From JAFAQB01 sp046724555 (lineage in GTDB: Archaea; Thermoproteota; Nitrososphaeria; Nitrososphaerales; Nitrososphaeraceae): 7,824 nt of DNA. Under the pieces are notes generated by a model, which searched no databases, was not told the origin of the DNA, and worked only from the letters and a program-made list of their open reading frames with translations. The translations under genes were made by a program, and so were the position numbers. The stretch lies in NCBI GenBank assembly GCA_046724555.1, contig JBKOWU010000318.1, positions 1 through 7,824 on the forward strand. The letters run 5' to 3'. Below, in pieces: positions 4,727-7,824 of the stretch. The number at the start of each line of letters is the position of its first letter. Within the stretch, counting starts at the first letter, position 1.

Positions 4727-6412
4727 GTGACTATTCAGCCGCTTCCACCTAAGTCAGGAAAAAAATCTGAGATATTATACGGAGTAGATAATGCTGTAGG
4801 AAGAGGCGTATATTTTATGTCAAATGTAAAAAGCAAGATGGATATTTGCTTTGATTATAAAGCTCCGTCTATAGTGGTAGATATTGAGGAATATAGAAAT
4901 GGATATACAGACATCAAAAAGAAAGGTGGAAAAATAAGGGCTCTCACTGAGATTACGAAAGACAATATACATTATTGTAAAAAGTTAATGAAATTAGTTG
5001 ATGAGCTACGTCATTTGGATGGCATTAAAGGAGGCATTGCAGTTAGTGACACAGAATATATGGCTACAACAGTTTTAGAAGAAGAAAAGCCTCTGACCCA
5101 AGTAATATATAGCAATATGAAAGAAGTCGTAGAACAGGGTCAATACATATTTGATACATTATGGAACAAAGCCATCCCAGCTGAACAGATAATAAGAGAG
5201 ATAGAAGAAGGAATAGAACCAGAAGTTTTTCAAATAATTAGTGATCCCAATGAATCAACTCGGATCCTTCTTAATTTGGCAAAGTCTGTAAAGCAGGAAG
5301 CCCTAGTATTGCTCCCTAATGACAAAGCTATGGTAAGAGTAGAGAAGTTAGGAGTTATTGATTATATGATAAAGGCATCACAAGAAAATAATGCAACTAT
5401 AAAGATTATTTGTCCTTTATCTGAAGTGAATTTGAATATTATAAAAAGAATATCTAAAAAGGCACCAAAGATCAGAATTCTAAATGGCAATGAGTCTACA
5501 ACTGGAATGTTTATAGCTAATAGTACAAATATGTTGAGAGCTGAGCTCAAAGAACCAAAAGCTGAGCAATTTTCAGAAGCAATAGGTTTTACAGTGTATT
5601 CTAATAGTAGACGCAGCATAGAGTCGTATAAATCAATATTTGAATTGATTTGGAACGATCGTAGATTAAATGAAGAACTGAAAAGGACAGACATTGTTCA
5701 GAAGGAGTTTATCAATATAGCAGCTCATGAATTACGTACTCCTATACAACCAATAATCAGTATATCTGATGTTCTTCTCTCTAAAATAAAAGATAATGAA
5801 GAAGAAAAATTACTAGAAGTCATAATCAGAAATGCAAAAAGACTACAACGACTTACAGAGGACATTTTAGATGTTGCCAAAATAGAAACGGAATCGCTTA
5901 CATTAAGGAAAAGTCAATTCAATCTAAAAAGATTGATTGTAAATACAATTACAGATTATAAGAGTCATATTAAAAGAGAAGGCAAGGATAATAAAGTAGA
6001 AGTGGAACTTACAACAAGCAAGAAAGGCAAGAAAAATAATAATGATACTGATGTCTTTGTATATGGTGATGAAGGAAGAATAACACAAGTTATTTCTAAT
6101 TTACTTAGCAATGCTATTAAGTTTACCAACAAAGGGACCATTGCAGTTAAGATAGATAAGAGAATGTATAAGAACGACAACCAAGGAGGGCTGGTTACTA
6201 TTAGCATAAAGGATACAGGTAGAGGAATAGACCCCAGTGTCAGAGGTAAACTATTTGGAAAATTCGCGACGAAATCAGAGACAGGAACGGGATTAGGTTT
6301 GTTCATATCAAAAAGTATTGTAGAAGCTCATGGTGGAAACATGTGGGCCGAGAACAATGCAGATGGTAAAGGTGCTACATTTGCTTTCGCTTTACCAATC
6401 TTGAACAAATAG
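4727..6412 (+). CDS. Soluble sensor histidine kinase
   Basis: This encodes 561 aa from a GTG start. Residues 1-320 form a sensory region without membrane segments, including VDNAVGRGVYFMSN, GGKIRALTEITKDNIHYCK, LVDELRHLDGIKGGIAVSD and a second half (about 175-310) with VKQEALVLLPNDKAM and EAIGFTVYSNSRRSIESYKS. This arrangement is familiar from many cytoplasmic kinases of soil Nitrososphaeria; the signal is unknown. The HisKA domain follows, with EFINIAAHELRTPIQP and phospho-acceptor His334. The HATPase domain has N box RITQVISNLLSNAIKFT (451-467), G1 DTGRGID (496-502), F box KLFGKF (508-513) and G2 TGTGLGLF (519-526), all intact. It should autophosphorylate and pass phosphate to a receiver, most simply the one encoded 54 bp downstream. 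Confidence 0.92.
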   Translation: MTIQPLPPKSGKKSEILYGVDNAVGRGVYFMSNVKSKMDICFDYKAPSIVVDIEEYRNGYTDIKKKGGKIRALTEITKDNIHYCKKLMKLVDELRHLDGIKGGIAVSDTEYMATTVLEEEKPLTQVIYSNMKEVVEQGQYIFDTLWNKAIPAEQIIREIEEGIEPEVFQIISDPNESTRILLNLAKSVKQEALVLLPNDKAMVRVEKLGVIDYMIKASQENNATIKIICPLSEVNLNIIKRISKKAPKIRILNGNESTTGMFIANSTNMLRAELKEPKAEQFSEAIGFTVYSNSRRSIESYKSIFELIWNDRRLNEELKRTDIVQKEFINIAAHELRTPIQPIISISDVLLSKIKDNEEEKLLEVIIRNAKRLQRLTEDILDVAKIETESLTLRKSQFNLKRLIVNTITDYKSHIKREGKDNKVEVELTTSKKGKKNNNDTDVFVYGDEGRITQVISNLLSNAIKFTNKGTIAVKIDKRMYKNDNQGGLVTISIKDTGRGIDPSVRGKLFGKFATKSETGTGLGLFISKSIVEAHGGNMWAENNADGKGATFAFALPILNK

Positions 6413-6466
6413 ATCTGAAGAATATTTTAGCAATTATTGTTCAGCAAAATTTTTACGTTATATTAC

Positions 6467-6880
6467 ATGTTTTTCACGTTTATCTTGCGGCAAGCAAATA
6501 GAATACTTCTTGTTGATGATGAGCCCGATCATTGCTTGACTTATCAAATGGTACTTCAAGATGCTGGCTTTAAATGCGTCTCATATACAGATTCAGCTAA
6601 AACCCTGCAAGAATTCACACCTAACTCTTATGATTTAGTTATACTTGACATTAGGATGCCAAAATTAGATGGATTTGCTCTTTGTAAAAAGATAAGAAAG
6701 GTTGACAGAGAAGTACAGATAATTTTTATAACAGCAGGAGAGGTATACTATGAGAACTTAAAACAATATTATCCCGAGATAAGTAATGATATCAATATTA
6801 TCTGTCTTCGAAAGCCAGTCAGAAACGAAAAGCTAATACAAATAGTAAATATGACATTGGCTAGAAAAGAAGAAAAATAA
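6467..6880 (+). CDS. Single-domain response regulator (CheY-like)
   Basis: This encodes 137 aa from the ATG at 6467. The receiver domain fills the protein: NRILLVDDEPD with acidic Asp17/18, DLVILDIRMPKLDGF with phospho-acceptor Asp61, FITAGEVYY with Thr89, and LRKPVRNEKLI with Lys116. There is no output domain, so it would act through a partner protein. The FITAxEVYYExL segment is one I associate with nitrososphaerial receivers. The start is uncertain: the frame is also open from TTG at 6437, and TTG at 6485 would give the cleaner N-terminus RQANRILLVDDE and lies about 24 nt after a TATA-like GTTATATT. The gene follows the kinase by 54 bp on the same strand, so the two probably work as a pair. 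Confidence 0.88.
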   Translation: MFFTFILRQANRILLVDDEPDHCLTYQMVLQDAGFKCVSYTDSAKTLQEFTPNSYDLVILDIRMPKLDGFALCKKIRKVDREVQIIFITAGEVYYENLKQYYPEISNDINIICLRKPVRNEKLIQIVNMTLARKEEK

Positions 6881-7161
6881 AATTCACTCCAGACTATGAA
6901 GCAAGTGAACCGGTGTTTTGGCATGTTTTTAAAGAATTATCAAATAACAATAATGGATTGGTTAGCTACTACAACCTACAAGATAGGTTGGTATCAACAG
7001 GACAATTCTTTGTAGGAGAGGCAGTGCTGATGATTGAGCACATGTAGAAAATTGGTGAAATAGAGAAGATTGAGCAATATCATGTGTATAGAAGAAAAAT
7101 AGCTGCTTCCCCGAGCCAAAACATTGTGGAGATGGCTAAGGAAATAAAAAATAAGATGTAA
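6880..7161 (+). pseudogene. Gene fragment broken by an in-frame TAG
   Basis: One frame reads KFTPDYEASEPVFWHVFKEL, then NGLVSYYNLQDRLVSTGQFF and VGEAVLMIEHM, then TAG at 7045-7047, then KIGEIEKIEQYHVYRRKIAA and a normal tail ending NKM-TAA. Sense and composition continue smoothly across the TAG, and CAG to TAG (one change, giving EHMQKIGEIE) would explain it. The sequence suggests a small winged-helix-like protein (GEAVLMIEHMxKxGEIE, then a YHVYRR wing); from memory, similar small proteins occur in Nitrososphaeria. No ATG, GTG or TTG lies before the conserved part and an upstream TAG at 6862 closes the frame, so the 5' end is also lost. It begins directly after the response regulator stop. 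Confidence 0.6.
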
Positions 7162-7228
7162 TAAGGGGTAACTTTTCTTAATGCGAATATTTGCCGCTGG
7201 TCTATCGCGTAAAGAATTTTTCCCCTTA
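7162..7228. repeat. Imperfect inverted repeat after the broken gene
   Basis: Outer arms TAAGGGG (7162-7168) and CCCCTTA (7222-7228) match perfectly, and inner TTCTT/AAGAA segments can pair with small bulges. A transcript could fold into a hairpin with a loop of about 30 nt. It might be a terminator or the footprint of a small mobile element. No target-site duplication is evident. Confidence 0.3.
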
Positions 7229-7250
7229 GTACCTATATTTCTACAGAGTA

Positions 7251-7427
7251 ATGCAGGATAATGCCATTGATCATTGCAAGGTACAAGATGGCCTCGATTT
7301 TATCCTAAATCATTTTCAAGAACCGCTGTTCCCCCGGAAGAGTATGACGAACAAGCTAGAAATTCTTAAGATTGCGCAATGGTGTTCAAAAGATTCAGCG
7401 CTGTATATGGAGCAGCTTCGCCGATGA
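7251..7427 (+). pseudogene. Short frame, probable truncated gene (58 aa)
   Basis: ATG to TGA encodes 58 aa beginning MQDNAIDHCKVQDGLDFILN and continuing HFQEPLFPRKSMTNKLEILK, ending YMEQLRR. The segment LDFILNHFQEPLFPRK is strongly protein-like. It recalls, from memory, the start of larger nitrososphaerial proteins with an HFxEPLFPRxI motif, but I cannot name their function. The frame ends early and no convincing continuation follows, so a truncated gene is likelier than a complete small protein. A TATA-like TATATTTC sits only about 14 nt upstream, too close for the usual spacing. Confidence 0.35.
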
Positions 7428-7599
7428 ATAGCCTGTTTAATTGGTATCTGCTGGTAGAAATCCAACAGACGACAATATGTCTTAACGACAACATATTTTT
7501 AGTGCATGATGTGCTGATTATATTGGGTAGAAATTCGAACTCAGAATTTGCAAAATGGTCATTAAAGCACAACAGAATTAGCTTGGTAGAATTTCTTTT

Positions 7600-7824
7600 C
7601 TATTCGCCTTTTTTAAGGAAAATGTACCCTTTATCTGTTGTCATATATATGTGACGTGGTTCAATGTAATGTAATAACTCCCTATCAACTATCTCTGCCA
7701 TGATTCCTCTTAGCTGATCATGTGATAGCTCTGTATGCTCCATTATCTTTTGTTCTGTGCAGCCATCTGTACATATTTTTAGTATTTCGGTTATTACCTT
7801 GTGCTGTATATCTTCGACATCATC
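7600..7824 (-). CDS. Winged-helix protein, 3' part only (runs off the right edge)
   Basis: Seventy-four codons are open on the minus strand from the right edge to TAG at 7602-7600. The visible part has the order expected of a small archaeal winged-helix regulator: DIQHKVITEILKICTDGCTE (helix 1), QKIMEHTELSHDQLRGIMAE (helix-turn-recognition helix), IVDRELLHYI and a wing MTTDKGYIFLKKGE with the familiar TxKGYxFL pattern of archaeal ArnR/HTH_45-like proteins. Such proteins are usually about 80-100 aa and bind DNA as dimers; the regulated genes are unknown. Its presence makes the overlapping open frame on the plus strand a shadow. Confidence 0.8.
   Translation of the reverse strand, partial: DDVEDIQHKVITEILKICTDGCTEQKIMEHTELSHDQLRGIMAEIVDRELLHYIEPRHIYMTTDKGYIFLKKGE

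Noticed and set aside
5362..5694. Open frame of 110 codons on the minus strand
   Set aside because: It is antisense to the kinase sensory region, and its hydrophobic, low-complexity translation is typical of a shadow frame.
5965..6306. Open frame of 113 codons on the minus strand
   Set aside because: It is antisense to the kinase ATPase domain, whose motifs are all intact; the translation is Leu/Ser-rich without a family.
7045..7047. TAG read as pyrrolysine
   Set aside because: Nothing else in the window suggests pyrrolysine use, the group is not known for it, and the gene has also lost its start.
7379..7654. Plus-strand frame of 91 codons and an overlapping minus-strand frame of 68 codons (7366-7572)
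   Set aside because: The plus frame overlaps the 3' end of the convincing winged-helix gene and part of the HFQEPLFPRK fragment; both translations are rich in Phe, Leu, Ile or Ser with no recognisable motif and no good promoter.

Overview
The window looks like a piece of accessory chromosome from a soil ammonia-oxidising archaeon of the Nitrososphaeria, with Nitrosocosmicus or Nitrososphaera as my best guess. This rests on the low-GC, archaeal-style sequence and on leaderless genes with a TATA box about 24-31 nt before the start codon. It also rests on protein families I associate with that group from memory: a soluble histidine kinase with a long N-terminal sensor, a short receiver-only response regulator, an HTH protein with a DxxSIRQLAVEARQ-type core, and a secreted protein with an ANA|Q signal cleavage site. 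No database search was possible.

Layout. Positions 1-300 (minus) hold the start of a secreted protein cut by the window edge. Positions 543-986 (minus) hold an HTH protein that looks C-terminally truncated, preceded by four or five helically phased TGACG iterons. Positions 1137-1563 (minus) hold a decayed cupin gene. Positions 1617-2036 (plus) hold a SnoaL-like protein. Positions 2037-2674 are a gene-poor convergent gap with at most scraps of coding sequence. Positions 2675-3268 (minus) encode an OsmC-family protein, and 3474-4232 (minus) a ribbon-helix-helix (RHH) regulator fused to a DcmR/MEDS-like sensory region. Divergent from the regulator are a 110-aa protein of unknown function (4326-4658), a soluble histidine kinase (4727-6412) and a CheY-like receiver (about 6467-6880). 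Two broken genes follow on the plus strand (6880-7161 and 7251-7427). A winged-helix gene (minus) enters from the right edge (7600-7824).

The most interesting part is 3260-4330. The OsmC gene and the unknown 110-aa gene, about 1 kb apart and facing away from each other, have almost the same promoter: a 28-bp block identical at 27 positions that spans the TATA box and a palindromic site over the start region. Each also has a second, perfect GATATCATGATATC palindrome 36-37 bp upstream. The copy before the 110-aa gene also abuts the TATA box of the RHH regulator. This is what an autoregulated local regulon would look like: the RHH/MEDS protein senses something, perhaps through its cysteines, and controls OsmC, the 110-aa protein and itself. 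The histidine kinase promoter has two weaker half-site matches 38 bp apart and might be tied in.

Several genes here are broken (cupin, a GEAVLMIEHM-type protein with an in-frame TAG, two or three fragments), so the flanks of the regulon are a decaying region.
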